A stretch of 64,000 nucleotides of DNA from Nocardia acidivorans NBRC 108247. GTDB lineage: Bacteria > Actinomycetota > Actinomycetes > Mycobacteriales > Mycobacteriaceae. The stretch is from assembly GCF_001625085.1 (NCBI RefSeq), contig NZ_BDAW01000028.1:1-64000 (forward strand), read 5' to 3'. Positions 1 to 8,404 of this stretch are shown piece after piece (the first letter of the stretch is position 1; every line of letters begins with the position of its first letter). The translations under genes and the position numbers were made by a program. The notes beneath the pieces were generated by a model. It was not told the DNA's origin and made no database searches. It worked only from the letters and a program-made list of their open reading frames with translations.

Positions 1-124
1 GCTTCGCTCCAACGTTCCACTCAGTCCAGAACCGGGGGCGGGCCGCACCATGGGGTGAATGTTCTTTGGGGCTGGGGAAATCGGTGCGGATGAGAAGCTG
101 GGCTGACGCCGTTAAGCTGCCCGC
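1..124. other. intergenic left edge
   Basis: No gene is visible between the window edge and the PemK-like gene. A short stretch near positions 25-45 (ccagaaccgggggcgggcc) resembles a stretch at about 9468-9486 (ccagaaccgggcgggcc), so it may belong to a dispersed intergenic sequence. The upstream gene lies outside the window. Confidence 0.5.
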
Positions 125-691
125 ATGGCAGGCAGGTGGAATGCGCTGGGGAAGCAGTTGGGGCTCGTGGCCAAGGAGCAGGGGTCGCAGCTGGTGAAGC
201 AGCAGGGTCCGAAGTTGATCGGGCGGGTGGCGCAGTCGTTGGCGCGGGGGCGGGCGGTGGCGCGGAAGCCGAGTGCGCCGACGGTGCGGCCGACCTCCTC
301 GGCGGGGGTGCCGTCGCGGGAGCGGGCGCGGCAGATCGTGTACAGCCCGCAGTTGGACGGGCGGGCGGATCCGGGGGAGATCGTATGGACCTGGGTGCCG
401 TATGAGGAGGATCCGAGCAATGGGAAGGATCGGCCGGTGCTGGTGGTGGGCCGGGAGCGCGGCACGCTGCTGGGGTTGATGCTCTCCTCCAATGAGGATC
501 ACGCGCATCACGACAATTGGGTCGGGATCGGGCCGGGGGCGTGGGATCACGCCGGACGGCCGAGCTGGGTGCGGCTGGATCGGGTGCTCGATGTGCCGGA
601 GGGTGGTATCCGCCGCGAGGGCGCGATCGTGCCGCGCAAGACATTCGACCTGGTCGCGCATCGGCTGTGCGCCGAATACCACTGGTACTAA
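125..691 (+). CDS. PemK/MazF-like family protein
   Basis: A 188-residue protein. Residues about 86-188 look like the PemK/MazF growth-inhibitor fold: a WTWVPYEEDPSNGKDRPVLVVG stretch gives the early strands and conserved RPVLVVG motif, followed by GTLLGLMLSS and a C-terminal strand/helix segment around SWVRLDRVLDVP. Residues 1-80 are a basic, low-complexity N-terminal extension that canonical 110-residue MazF toxins lack. No small antitoxin gene is seen next to it, although the upstream side is cut by the window edge. Chromosomal actinobacterial versions of this long form are often single genes, so a toxin role is not implied. The ATG at 125 is the first start; a later start would shorten only the extension. 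Confidence 0.65.
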   Translation: MAGRWNALGKQLGLVAKEQGSQLVKQQGPKLIGRVAQSLARGRAVARKPSAPTVRPTSSAGVPSRERARQIVYSPQLDGRADPGEIVWTWVPYEEDPSNGKDRPVLVVGRERGTLLGLMLSSNEDHAHHDNWVGIGPGAWDHAGRPSWVRLDRVLDVPEGGIRREGAIVPRKTFDLVAHRLCAEYHWY

Positions 692-746
692 CCAATATTT
701 ATCCGAGTGTATTGACGGATCCGAGTAATAGCCCGAGACTCTCCCC

Positions 747-2210
747 GTGCGGGCGGGTGAAATGTTCGCGGGCTTTCGGATCGAACGCAAGCTCGGCGCG
801 GGCGGTATGGGTTCGGTATATCTGGCGCGCCATCCGCGACTCCCCCGGCAGATCGCGCTCAAGGTGCTCTCGGAGACAAGCAGTTCCGATGCCGAGTTCC
901 GGGCGCGCTTCCTGCGCGAGGCCGAACTCGCCGCGCGGCTGGCGCATCCGAACGTGGTCGCGATCCTGGACCGCGGTATGGAGGGCGAATCCCTCTGGAT
1001 CGCAATGCAATACGTACAGGGCTCGGACTCCGCCGAACTGCTGCGCAAGTTCCCACTGGGCCTTCCCGTCGAGCGCGCGGTGCATATCGTCACCGAGGCG
1101 GCGCGCGGACTCGATGCCGCGCATGCGGCGGGAATGCTGCATCGGGATGTGAAACCCGCCAATATCCTGGTCTCGCCCAGCCCGGACGGACCGGATCGGG
1201 TACTGGTCACCGATTTCGGAATCGCCCGCGCCATAGGCGAATCCACCGAGCTCACGGTGGCCGGAGAGGTATTGGCGACGGTCGCGTACGCCGCACCCGA
1301 GCAGCTGCGCGGTGAACCCCTCGATCATCGCGTCGATGTCTACGCCCTCGGTGCGACGCTGTACCAATTGCTCACCGGCTCGACACCTTTCCCCTACACC
1401 TCGGCGGCGGCGGTGATGCAGGCGCATCTGGCGGAGCCGCCGCCGCTACCGAGCATCGCCAATCCCGCACTGCCGCAATACCTCGACCGGGTGATCGCGC
1501 GGGCGATGGCGAAGGAGCCGGATCAGCGCTATCAGAATTGCGGCGAACTGGCAGCCGCGGCCGCCGCGGCGCTGCGGGGCGAGCAGGTCGCGGAGGTTCC
1601 GCGCGCCCGCACCGGCGGCAAACGGCTGCTGTCGACCGCGATCACCCTGGTCGCGCTGGCGCTGGCGATCACCGCCACGGTCTTCGTGATCAGCCGGGAC
1701 GGCTCCGAAAGCACCTCTCCCCCAACGGCTTCCCCCGCTCCGATCGCCGATGATTCCGGCCCCTGGGGTACGGTGGGATTCGCCGTCGCCGCCTTCCCCA
1801 AGCTGCTCCCGCATTCGCCGACGAGCAGCGGATTCCGCGGACTGTGGTGTGAAGCCCACGATCAATCCAGCCATGTGGTGCCCCTGGATGTACGTCGGCC
1901 TTTGGTCTGGCTCGAGTGCAGCGCCGACGGCGATCCCGTTGACATGATCTGGCTGGACTGTATGACCAGCCGTTTGACCTGGCCGGATAAGACCTGGGAG
2001 ATCACCGCATCGGGTGAGCGGCAGTGGACGCGCGGTAACAGCACCGGCCGAATCATGTGGGGCGACAACCAGGTCAACGGTCATCGCCAGGGCAATGTGC
2101 GCATTAATTTCGATGATCCGGGGCGCAGCTTCTGTGTGATGGAGTTGTTCAGCTCGACCGTCTCTGGACAGGACATCCTCGACACCTGGTGGCCCGATGC
2201 TCCGATCTAG
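747..2210 (+). CDS. transmembrane Ser/Thr protein kinase (copy 1)
   Basis: A Hanks-type kinase of 487 residues with a GTG start. The kinase domain spans about residues 8-275: glycine loop GAGGMGSVY (18-25), ATP-binding Lys39 in IALKVL, catalytic HRDVKPAN (Asp134), DFG at 156-158 and an APE motif near 183. A short linker leads to one membrane helix (about 294-316), then an extracytoplasmic domain of about 170 residues that contains four or more cysteines and ends in WWPDAPI. The topology is that of mycobacterial Pkn sensor kinases, but the outer domain is not PASTA. That outer domain is shared with the kinase at 3462. The last 14 bases overlap the next gene, which suggests translational coupling to the downstream envelope protein. 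Confidence 0.93.
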   Translation: MRAGEMFAGFRIERKLGAGGMGSVYLARHPRLPRQIALKVLSETSSSDAEFRARFLREAELAARLAHPNVVAILDRGMEGESLWIAMQYVQGSDSAELLRKFPLGLPVERAVHIVTEAARGLDAAHAAGMLHRDVKPANILVSPSPDGPDRVLVTDFGIARAIGESTELTVAGEVLATVAYAAPEQLRGEPLDHRVDVYALGATLYQLLTGSTPFPYTSAAAVMQAHLAEPPPLPSIANPALPQYLDRVIARAMAKEPDQRYQNCGELAAAAAAALRGEQVAEVPRARTGGKRLLSTAITLVALALAITATVFVISRDGSESTSPPTASPAPIADDSGPWGTVGFAVAAFPKLLPHSPTSSGFRGLWCEAHDQSSHVVPLDVRRPLVWLECSADGDPVDMIWLDCMTSRLTWPDKTWEITASGERQWTRGNSTGRIMWGDNQVNGHRQGNVRINFDDPGRSFCVMELFSSTVSGQDILDTWWPDAPI

Positions 2211-3453
2211 ATTCGCGGCCCTCAGCCCGGGCCGCCGAATATTCGCCGCGCTGTCCTGCCTCGTCGTCGCAATCCTGGTGGCGGTGCTGTCGTGGGGCGC
2301 GCGCACGGTGCCCGGAACACCGGTCTCGGCCGATATCTCGTTGAGCGACTTGGACTTCGGCGAGTTCGGTGCGGAGACGCTCAGCGAGCCACGCAATGAC
2401 AAGGAACGCTACAGTCGGCTCATCGAATCGGCGCGCATGTCCGAGGCGGTGGCCGATCCACGGGAGGTCGACGCGTCACTGAGCCCGCGCGCGCCCGCAC
2501 CGATACCGCGCGCGGCCGATACCACCGGCATTCTCGCCGATGTGGCCAGCCCGATTCTCACCAAATACGGGATGCTGGCGGGATATTCGGTGGTCGGCTG
2601 CCCACCGGCCAACTGTCCGACCTTCAATCGCCCATGGTCGCTGCGGATTACCGCACTGCGATTGCCCGATGATGCGGCGGCCCGCAGCGCGGCCACCGAG
2701 ATCGAGGCGGCCGATTTCGCGGTGAGCCCGGACAATGTCGCGGTTACCCTGCCGGAATATCCTGCGGCACACGGCCATTGGCGTCCCACCGTACCGACCC
2801 TCGGCATAATCCTGGCGCACGGACCATTCGTCGTCACCATCTTCGTCACCTATCCGAATCCGGATCTGGGCGAACTGAGCACACTGGCCACCAAGGCACT
2901 CTCGGTGCAGGTGCCGAGACTGGACCGCTTCGCGCCGACCCCGGTCGCGGAAATGGCGAATCTGCACCTGGATTCGGACAACATGCTGCGCCGCATGGTG
3001 CCCACCACGCGCGGCGAGTGGTCCTATCCGTACATCAGCAAGCTGCAAACGGAGAACGCGGCGGGCGAAGGCATCTACGTCGAATCGAGCGGGGTGGTGT
3101 TCGGCCACACCGGTGCCGCACATGCCATTCCCGGGGCCGCCCAAAGCGCCGGAATACCCGCCGACGCCATCGAGAGCATTGCCATGATCGACCGCAATTG
3201 GATGATCCGGCTGCGCGATGCGCCCAGTGCCCGCCGCCTGGCGGCCGAGGAATCCAGCTACGGCCGCAACCAGTCACCGATGGCGGATCCGGCCGTGCCC
3301 GATACCAAATGCCTTCGGCGAGAAGGAATTGTGCCGGTCTACTACTGCGTCGTTCGGGACGGCCGCTATGTGGCGGTGGTGAACGCGACCGATGAGAAGA
3401 CCGTTCACCAGCGTGCCGCGGCACAGTACGCGCTACTCGTGCGGAACAGGTAG
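2197..3453 (+). CDS. membrane-anchored partner of kinase copy 1 (lipoprotein-like)
   Basis: A 418-residue envelope protein homologous along its length to the lipoprotein at 5038 (shared FDSD/LDSDNMLRRM region and shared C-terminus DEKTVxQRAAAQYAxLVRNR). The N-terminus is a basic stretch plus one hydrophobic helix (about 15-34), giving a signal anchor. Where the paralogue has a lipobox (LSGC), this copy reads LSWGAR before the matching VPGTP segment, so it appears to have lost lipidation. It resembles Nocardia lipoproteins of the DUF7373 type, from memory; function unknown. It overlaps the kinase stop by 14 bases, and the next kinase follows 8 bases after its stop, so the four genes look like one operon. 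Confidence 0.75.
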   Translation: MLRSRFAALSPGRRIFAALSCLVVAILVAVLSWGARTVPGTPVSADISLSDLDFGEFGAETLSEPRNDKERYSRLIESARMSEAVADPREVDASLSPRAPAPIPRAADTTGILADVASPILTKYGMLAGYSVVGCPPANCPTFNRPWSLRITALRLPDDAAARSAATEIEAADFAVSPDNVAVTLPEYPAAHGHWRPTVPTLGIILAHGPFVVTIFVTYPNPDLGELSTLATKALSVQVPRLDRFAPTPVAEMANLHLDSDNMLRRMVPTTRGEWSYPYISKLQTENAAGEGIYVESSGVVFGHTGAAHAIPGAAQSAGIPADAIESIAMIDRNWMIRLRDAPSARRLAAEESSYGRNQSPMADPAVPDTKCLRREGIVPVYYCVVRDGRYVAVVNATDEKTVHQRAAAQYALLVRNR

Positions 3454-3461
3454 GGCCGCGA

Positions 3462-5024
3462 GTGCGCACACTCGGGCCGGGTGCCCTGGTCGCCGGATAT
3501 CGCATCGAACGACGTATCGGCAGCGGTGGAATGGGCAGCGTGTACCTCGCCCGGCATCCGCGACTGCCACGCTATGACGCGCTGAAGATCCTGTCGCACG
3601 GGGCGGACGAGGAGTTCCGGGCGCGCTTCCTCCGTGAGGCCGAATTGGCGGGGCGGCTCGATCATCCGAATATCGTCGCCATCTACGACTGCGGCAGCGA
3701 TGACGACATGCTGTGGATCGCCATGCAATTCGTCGACGGCTATGACGCGGCGAAGCTGTTGAAGGAGCAGGAACGAGGACTACCCGCCGAACGCGCGGTG
3801 GCCATTGTGACCGGGGCGGCGCGGGGACTGGACGCGGCGCATCGCGCCGGGCTGCTGCATCGGGATGTGAAGCCCGCCAATATCCTCATCGCGCCCGGCG
3901 GGGCGGACGGGACGGATCGGGTGCTGGTCGCCGATTTCGGAATCGCGCGTGCGACAACGGAATCCGGTGGGCTGACGGCGGTGGGTCAGGTACTCGCGAC
4001 GCTGGCGTTCGCCGCACCCGAACAGATCAGCGGCGGTGCCCTCGATGAGCGCACCGATGTGTACGCGCTCGGCGGCACGCTCTACCAGTTGCTGACCGGT
4101 GCGGCGCCCTTCCCCCGGGACACCGTCGCCGCGGTCATGCACGCGCATTTGACCGCGCCCCGCCCCGCACCCAGTGTCATCGAGCCGGCGCTGCCCCGGG
4201 CGCTCGATTCCGTTGTGGCACGGGCCATGTCGATCGATCCGGCAGGTCGCTACCGCAGTTGCGGCGAGCTGGCGGAGGCGGCGGCCGGGGCGCTTTTGGT
4301 GCCGAACGCACCGTTGCGGCGCGGATGGATTCCGGGCCGGGATCGGCGGCGCGGCGCAAGCGGACGTGACGGCGCGAGCGGACGTGACGGCGCAAGCGGA
4401 CGTGGCAGCGCAAGCGGGTACAGCAGGGCAAGCGGGCGCGGCCGGGTCGGGCGCGGGCGTGCGGTGGTGTTGATCGCAGCGGTGACAGCGGTGGTAGCGG
4501 TCGCCGCTGTCGTCCTGGTGGCCACCCATACCTCCGGTTCCGATGCCGCTACCGCCACCGGTACCTCGACCACCGTCGCCGGATCTCCCTGGCACGCTTT
4601 CGGTTTCATCGCCGATGCCTTTCCCGCACTGCTGCCGTCGACGCCTTCGGGTCGCGGGTATCAGAACCTGCGCTGCACCGCCTCCGATAATGCGAGCAAG
4701 GCGGTGTCCATCGACGAGGCCCTGGATCAGCCGGTGCTGGTCTGCACGAACGGCGATATCAGCCTCTGGGCGACCTGCAATACGAACCGCTCGGCCATGC
4801 CCGCGCTGGAGATCACCGATAAATCACTCGGCAATGCAGCCTGGTCGCGCACATCCGGCACCGGGGCGGCGGAGTGGACGACCTTCGAGACCGACGGACA
4901 AGCCCGGGGCCAGTTGAAAATCCACTTCGACGACGCCGCGCGTAGCTTCTGCAAACTGCGGATCACCGGCGCGAACTCCGGTCGCGAACTCTACGACCAG
5001 TGGTGGCCCAACGCCCCGATCTAG
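3462..5024 (+). CDS. transmembrane Ser/Thr protein kinase (copy 2)
   Basis: A 520-residue paralogue of the kinase at 747, with a GTG start. All kinase landmarks are present: GSGGMGSVY loop (20-28), Lys42, HRDVKPAN (Asp135), DFG (158-160) and APE near 185. Between kinase domain and membrane helix (about 335-355) lies a basic low-complexity linker (about 294-332) built from a GASGRD hexapeptide repeated imperfectly; the DNA repeats with an 18-bp period. The outer domain matches that of copy 1 (pattern FP.LLP..P, FDD..RSFC, final WWPNAPI). The signal sensed by this outer domain is unknown. The downstream lipoprotein starts 13 bases after the stop. Confidence 0.93.
   Translation: MRTLGPGALVAGYRIERRIGSGGMGSVYLARHPRLPRYDALKILSHGADEEFRARFLREAELAGRLDHPNIVAIYDCGSDDDMLWIAMQFVDGYDAAKLLKEQERGLPAERAVAIVTGAARGLDAAHRAGLLHRDVKPANILIAPGGADGTDRVLVADFGIARATTESGGLTAVGQVLATLAFAAPEQISGGALDERTDVYALGGTLYQLLTGAAPFPRDTVAAVMHAHLTAPRPAPSVIEPALPRALDSVVARAMSIDPAGRYRSCGELAEAAAGALLVPNAPLRRGWIPGRDRRRGASGRDGASGRDGASGRGSASGYSRASGRGRVGRGRAVVLIAAVTAVVAVAAVVLVATHTSGSDAATATGTSTTVAGSPWHAFGFIADAFPALLPSTPSGRGYQNLRCTASDNASKAVSIDEALDQPVLVCTNGDISLWATCNTNRSAMPALEITDKSLGNAAWSRTSGTGAAEWTTFETDGQARGQLKIHFDDAARSFCKLRITGANSGRELYDQWWPNAPI
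4352..4445 (+). repeat. 18-bp imperfect tandem repeat inside kinase linker
   Basis: Units of the form gcgcaagcggacgtgacg recur about four to five times with growing divergence. They encode the GASGRD hexapeptide of the kinase juxtamembrane linker. The period is a multiple of three, so unit gain or loss keeps the frame. Confidence 0.75.
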
Positions 5025-5037
5025 CGAGGACCAGGTT

Positions 5038-6318
5038 GTGACGAACGAACACACGCGGCGGGCGCTACGGCGCGCGGCGACCATCGCGGCGAGCCTGACC
5101 CTGCTGGCCGGCCTGCTCAGCGGCTGCGGCGGTGATGTCGTACCGGGCAGCCCGCACCCGGCCGCACCGGATCTGTCCGGACTCGACGTGGGCGAGCTGC
5201 CCACCGAACAGAGTGCCGCGCCCGCCAATGACAATGACACCTACGGGCGGGTCCTGGAATCCGTGCGCCTGGGCGAGGCGGTGATCAAACCGACCGATTT
5301 CGACAAGGATCTGGTCTACGGCGGTTCGGCACTGTTGCCGACCGCCGGTCGCGCCGCCGTGCTCGCACCGGAGATCGCGCTCGAACCCATCGCCGAGCTC
5401 GGCATGATCGCCGGTTACGCCGTCAACGGCACCGATGATCCGAACGCCCGCGGGCCGAAGATCGGCGAGTCCAAGGTGCTGCGCCTGACCGTACTGAGCT
5501 TCCGTGAGGACCCGACCGCGCGGCTGGTGGCCGGGCGGATCACCGCCGCGGCCGCCGCCCTCAGCCCGGATACCCGCCGCGTCGACATCCCGGGATTCGC
5601 CGACGCGTACGCCGTTTCGCGACCGCGGTCACCGGTGCTGGTCACCGCCATCGCGCATCAGTCGTACGTCGTGGTGGTGTATGTGGCCGATCGAGTTCCG
5701 GATACCGTCGCGCTGGCCGCGCGCACCGCGGCCGCCATCACCGCGGAGCTTCCGCTCCTGGACGGATTCACGCCGACAGCATCGGACAAGCTGTCCGCCA
5801 TGCCATTCGACAGCGACGGGATGCTGCGCCGACTCCTGCATCCCGATCCCGGGAAATGGCCGTACCCGGCGGCGGATCCGCTCGGCGCGACCCCGGTGGA
5901 TACGACCTGGTTCGCCTTCGCCAATGGCACCGGTGTCGTCTACGGGCCGCGCGCGCTATCCCACCTGTTCGGGCGCGGCCCGGCCACCGGTGAGACCAAT
6001 CACGATGACGTCGAACGCGCCGCCTTCGCCGGTAATTGGTGGCTGCTGCGGCTACCGGATGAGAATCATGTGGCCACCATGTACGCCCGTGTCCTGGCCA
6101 AAACGGCTGCGAATGGCGATATTCCGGCCTCCGCCCCCGTGGGAGTCCCCGGCTCCGCTTGTTTCCGGGCGAAGGACGCCGATGACAACCATCGCGAAAC
6201 CCGCTACCGCTGCTATGTCTCCGACGGCCGCTACTGGGCGGTCATCACCGCCCAGGACGAGAAGACCGTCCGCCAACGCGCCGCCGCCCAATACGCGGTA
6301 CTCGTCCGCAACCGCTGA
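5038..6318 (+). CDS. lipoprotein partner of kinase copy 2
   Basis: A 426-residue lipoprotein with a GTG start. It has an arginine-rich n-region, a hydrophobic core and lipobox LLSGC near residue 30, followed by GGDVVPGSP. The body matches the protein at 2197, including the C-terminal DEKTVRQRAAAQYAVLVRNR block. It resembles the DUF7373 lipoproteins common in Nocardia (from memory); function unknown. The gene is the fourth in a kinase-partner-kinase-partner operon, which suggests the partner either presents a signal to the outer domain of its kinase or is controlled by it. Confidence 0.8.
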   Translation: MTNEHTRRALRRAATIAASLTLLAGLLSGCGGDVVPGSPHPAAPDLSGLDVGELPTEQSAAPANDNDTYGRVLESVRLGEAVIKPTDFDKDLVYGGSALLPTAGRAAVLAPEIALEPIAELGMIAGYAVNGTDDPNARGPKIGESKVLRLTVLSFREDPTARLVAGRITAAAAALSPDTRRVDIPGFADAYAVSRPRSPVLVTAIAHQSYVVVVYVADRVPDTVALAARTAAAITAELPLLDGFTPTASDKLSAMPFDSDGMLRRLLHPDPGKWPYPAADPLGATPVDTTWFAFANGTGVVYGPRALSHLFGRGPATGETNHDDVERAAFAGNWWLLRLPDENHVATMYARVLAKTAANGDIPASAPVGVPGSACFRAKDADDNHRETRYRCYVSDGRYWAVITAQDEKTVRQRAAAQYAVLVRNR

Positions 6319-6458
6319 CCCCCGTGCATAACCGCCACCCCCACAACGGCAGACCCAACCTGTCGGCCCCTCGACGGACTCGGGGGACCGGCACCACCTC
6401 TCGCCACGGCCCCGAGCCCCGCTCCGCGAGACAGGGGCCCGGTGATCTCGAAAAGCTG

Positions 6459-7238
6459 TCAGCTCAACATGTTTCGCGACCGGCCGAACAGGAGCCCGTA
6501 GACCAGAGCACCCAGCACACCGCCGACGAGTGGGAAGACGATGAAGACCCACAGCTGCGCGGGCGCACCATCCTGGAAAAATGCCACCGCGATACTGCGC
6601 GCCGGGTTCACCGAGGTGTTGTCCACCGGGATCGAGATCAAGTAGATGACGGACAGCGTGCCACCGATCGACAGACCCGCCAACGGCACATCCGAGAGCT
6701 GATCGGTGGAGGCCAGCACCACGAACACCAGCAGCGCGGTCAATACGACCTCGACGGTGATCGCCGCCGCCAGCCCGTAGCCATTGATGGTGATCCCGGC
6801 GAGTTCGACTCTGGACGGGCTGTGCGCACCCCAGCCGTTCGCGCCCAGACCATCCTTGGCGCGGTCATAGGACGGCAGGTTCTTGGCGATCGCGTAGATC
6901 ACGGTGCCGGCGAGCAGACCTCCGATGATCTGCACCACCCAGTACAGTCCGGCGACCGCGATCGAAATCCGGCCCAGCAGTAGCTGACCCACCGTGACCG
7001 CCGGATTCACATGGCAGCCCGAGATCGGGCCTATCGCGTACACCAGGAACATCAGCGTGAGGCCGAAGGCCAGCGCCACACCGAGCGCACCGACCCGATT
7101 ACCCGCTAGCACTGCGGTACCCACGCCGCCGAGCACCAGTACGAAGGTGCCCAACGCCTCCGCGAACAGTTTCCTGCCCAGTGCGATCGGTTCGAAATCG
7201 GCGATTTCCTCGGTTACTTCCTGCGCTGTGGGAGACAT
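6459..7238 (-). CDS. aqpZ: aquaporin (AqpZ-type water channel)
   Basis: A member of the MIP family with 259 residues and six predicted membrane segments. Both half-helix signatures are intact: GCHVNPAVT (NPA at 78-80) and NTSVNPARS (NPA at 211-213), the second in the AqpZ form SIPVxNTSVNPARS rather than the glycerol-facilitator form. It moves water across the inner membrane. The start at 7238 (MSPTAQ) is preceded by GGAAGG at good spacing; longer in-frame readings to 7298 have no support. It follows the transglutaminase gene by about 60 bases on the same strand, so it may be read from the same transcript. Confidence 0.9.
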   Translation of the reverse strand: MSPTAQEVTEEIADFEPIALGRKLFAEALGTFVLVLGGVGTAVLAGNRVGALGVALAFGLTLMFLVYAIGPISGCHVNPAVTVGQLLLGRISIAVAGLYWVVQIIGGLLAGTVIYAIAKNLPSYDRAKDGLGANGWGAHSPSRVELAGITINGYGLAAAITVEVVLTALLVFVVLASTDQLSDVPLAGLSIGGTLSVIYLISIPVDNTSVNPARSIAVAFFQDGAPAQLWVFIVFPLVGGVLGALVYGLLFGRSRNMLS

Positions 7239-7301
7239 CAGCCACCTTCCCGGATCGACCCGCCCTGAAGGGAGAGCACCTGCGTTCTGCTGCATCACGC
7301 G

Positions 7302-8144
7302 TCACGCGAGTCGAGTGATCTCCACTTCCACTTCCAAATCAGTCGACCCGCTTCCGCTGAAGATACCTTTCAACGGGGGCACATCCGCGTAATCACGGCC
7401 AACTCCGACCGAGACATGTTGCTCGGTGACGGGGATATTGTTGGTCGGGTCGTAGCCCCACCACTGGCCGGTCCAGGCCTCCACCCAGGCGTGCATCTGT
7501 CCGGCGACGGTGCGTCCCACCTCGGCGGCGGGGTCGGGGTGCAGATAGCCGGAGACGTAGCGACTGGGAATTCCCATGGTGCGCAGCAACAGCAGGGTCA
7601 GGTGCGCGTAATCCTGGCAGACGCCCTGCCTTTCGGCGAACGCCTCGACCGCGGAGGTGTGCACATCGGTGGTTCCGGGTAGATAGTTCATTTCGCGATG
7701 CACCCACTCGGCTCCGCGCACAACGGCTTTGGCGGGTGGGACGCCGCGCGCGAGCTGCCGGGCGACCGGGGCGAGTCTGCGTTCGCGCGGGACATACGCG
7801 GTGGGCGTGAGCAATTCGTCGAAGCAGTCGATGACCTCTTCGGCGCGTAACTCCTCCCAGGACAGTTCCTCGGCGGGTCCGGCGAAAGGTTCGGTCTCCA
7901 CCACCGATGCGCTGGTGACCTCCAATTCGGTATGCGGGGCATGCAGGTCGAAGGCCGTCACGATGGTGCCCCAGTAGTCGACGTAGCGAAAGGAGCGGGT
8001 GGAGGGCACCGTCTCGACCCGATTGAGGATGACGTTCTGCCTGCTGTCGGCGCGCGGAGTCAACCGCGCCTCGTTGAACGAGCGGGACACCGGCGTGTCA
8101 TAGACATACCCGGTGGTGTGCACCACTCGCATTCTCCAGCTCAT
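7302..8144 (-). CDS. transglutaminase-like protease-fold protein
   Basis: A 280-residue protein of the bacterial transglutaminase-like family (as in Rv2409c). The N-terminal beta domain has the usual Txx-Y-Y-xxPVxxSxNExRLxPR pattern. The catalytic triad is visible: Cys176 in GVCQDYAH, His218 in MHAWVEAW and Asp232 in GYDPTN. The start at 8144 (MSWRMR) overlaps the stop of the upstream repeat-encoded frame as ATGA. An open reading continues upstream through the 75-bp repeats in this frame as well, but lacks family similarity, so the shorter start is chosen. It is the third member of the conserved triad with the alpha-E and ATP-grasp genes. Confidence 0.88.
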   Translation of the reverse strand: MSWRMRVVHTTGYVYDTPVSRSFNEARLTPRADSRQNVILNRVETVPSTRSFRYVDYWGTIVTAFDLHAPHTELEVTSASVVETEPFAGPAEELSWEELRAEEVIDCFDELLTPTAYVPRERRLAPVARQLARGVPPAKAVVRGAEWVHREMNYLPGTTDVHTSAVEAFAERQGVCQDYAHLTLLLLRTMGIPSRYVSGYLHPDPAAEVGRTVAGQMHAWVEAWTGQWWGYDPTNNIPVTEQHVSVGVGRDYADVPPLKGIFSGSGSTDLEVEVEITRLA

Positions 8145-8404
8145 GCCGCGCCCCGGGGGTACGTGCCCAACGCGCTCATGCTGTGTCCTTTCCGGCATGA
8201 ACGGGCGCACCGCGTCTTTACGCGGGCTGCCTCCTTCGTGCCCAACCCGTTCATACCGTGTCCTTTCCGGCATGAACGGGCGCACTGCGTGGTTACGCGG
8301 GCTGCCTCCTTCGCGCCCAACCCGCTCATACCGTGTCCTTTCCGGCATGAACGGGGGCACCGCGTGGTTACGCGGGCTGCCTCCTTCGTGCCCGACCCGT
8401 TCAT
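8141..8404 (-). CDS. repeat-encoded coupled small ORF (MIRU-like)
   Basis: An 87-residue frame filling the whole space between the alpha-E and transglutaminase genes. Its ATG (8402-8404) overlaps the alpha-E stop as ATGA, and its TGA (8141-8143) overlaps the transglutaminase ATG as ATGA. It consists of three 25-residue units (pattern M[NS]GLGTKEAARVTT then RCARSCRKGHG) plus a short tail. Each unit carries a Cys-x3-Cys-x3-His arrangement and its own Met preceded by AAAGGA. I do not recognise a protein family. The arrangement matches mycobacterial interspersed repetitive units, which also supply a small open frame that couples flanking genes. Whether the peptide has a function is unknown. Confidence 0.55.
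   Translation of the reverse strand: MNGSGTKEAARVTTRCPRSCRKGHGMSGLGAKEAARVTTQCARSCRKGHGMNGLGTKEAARVKTRCARSCRKGHSMSALGTYPRGAA

Noticed and set aside
125..691. A PemK/antitoxin addiction module
   Set aside because: No antitoxin gene is visible and the protein has a long extension, so a toxin-antitoxin system is not claimed.
8145..8360. Transglutaminase start placed upstream, inside the repeats
   Set aside because: The frame is open but encodes only 25-residue repeat peptides unlike the family N-terminus; the start at 8144 matches the conserved WRxRVxHTTxYxYDxPV opening.
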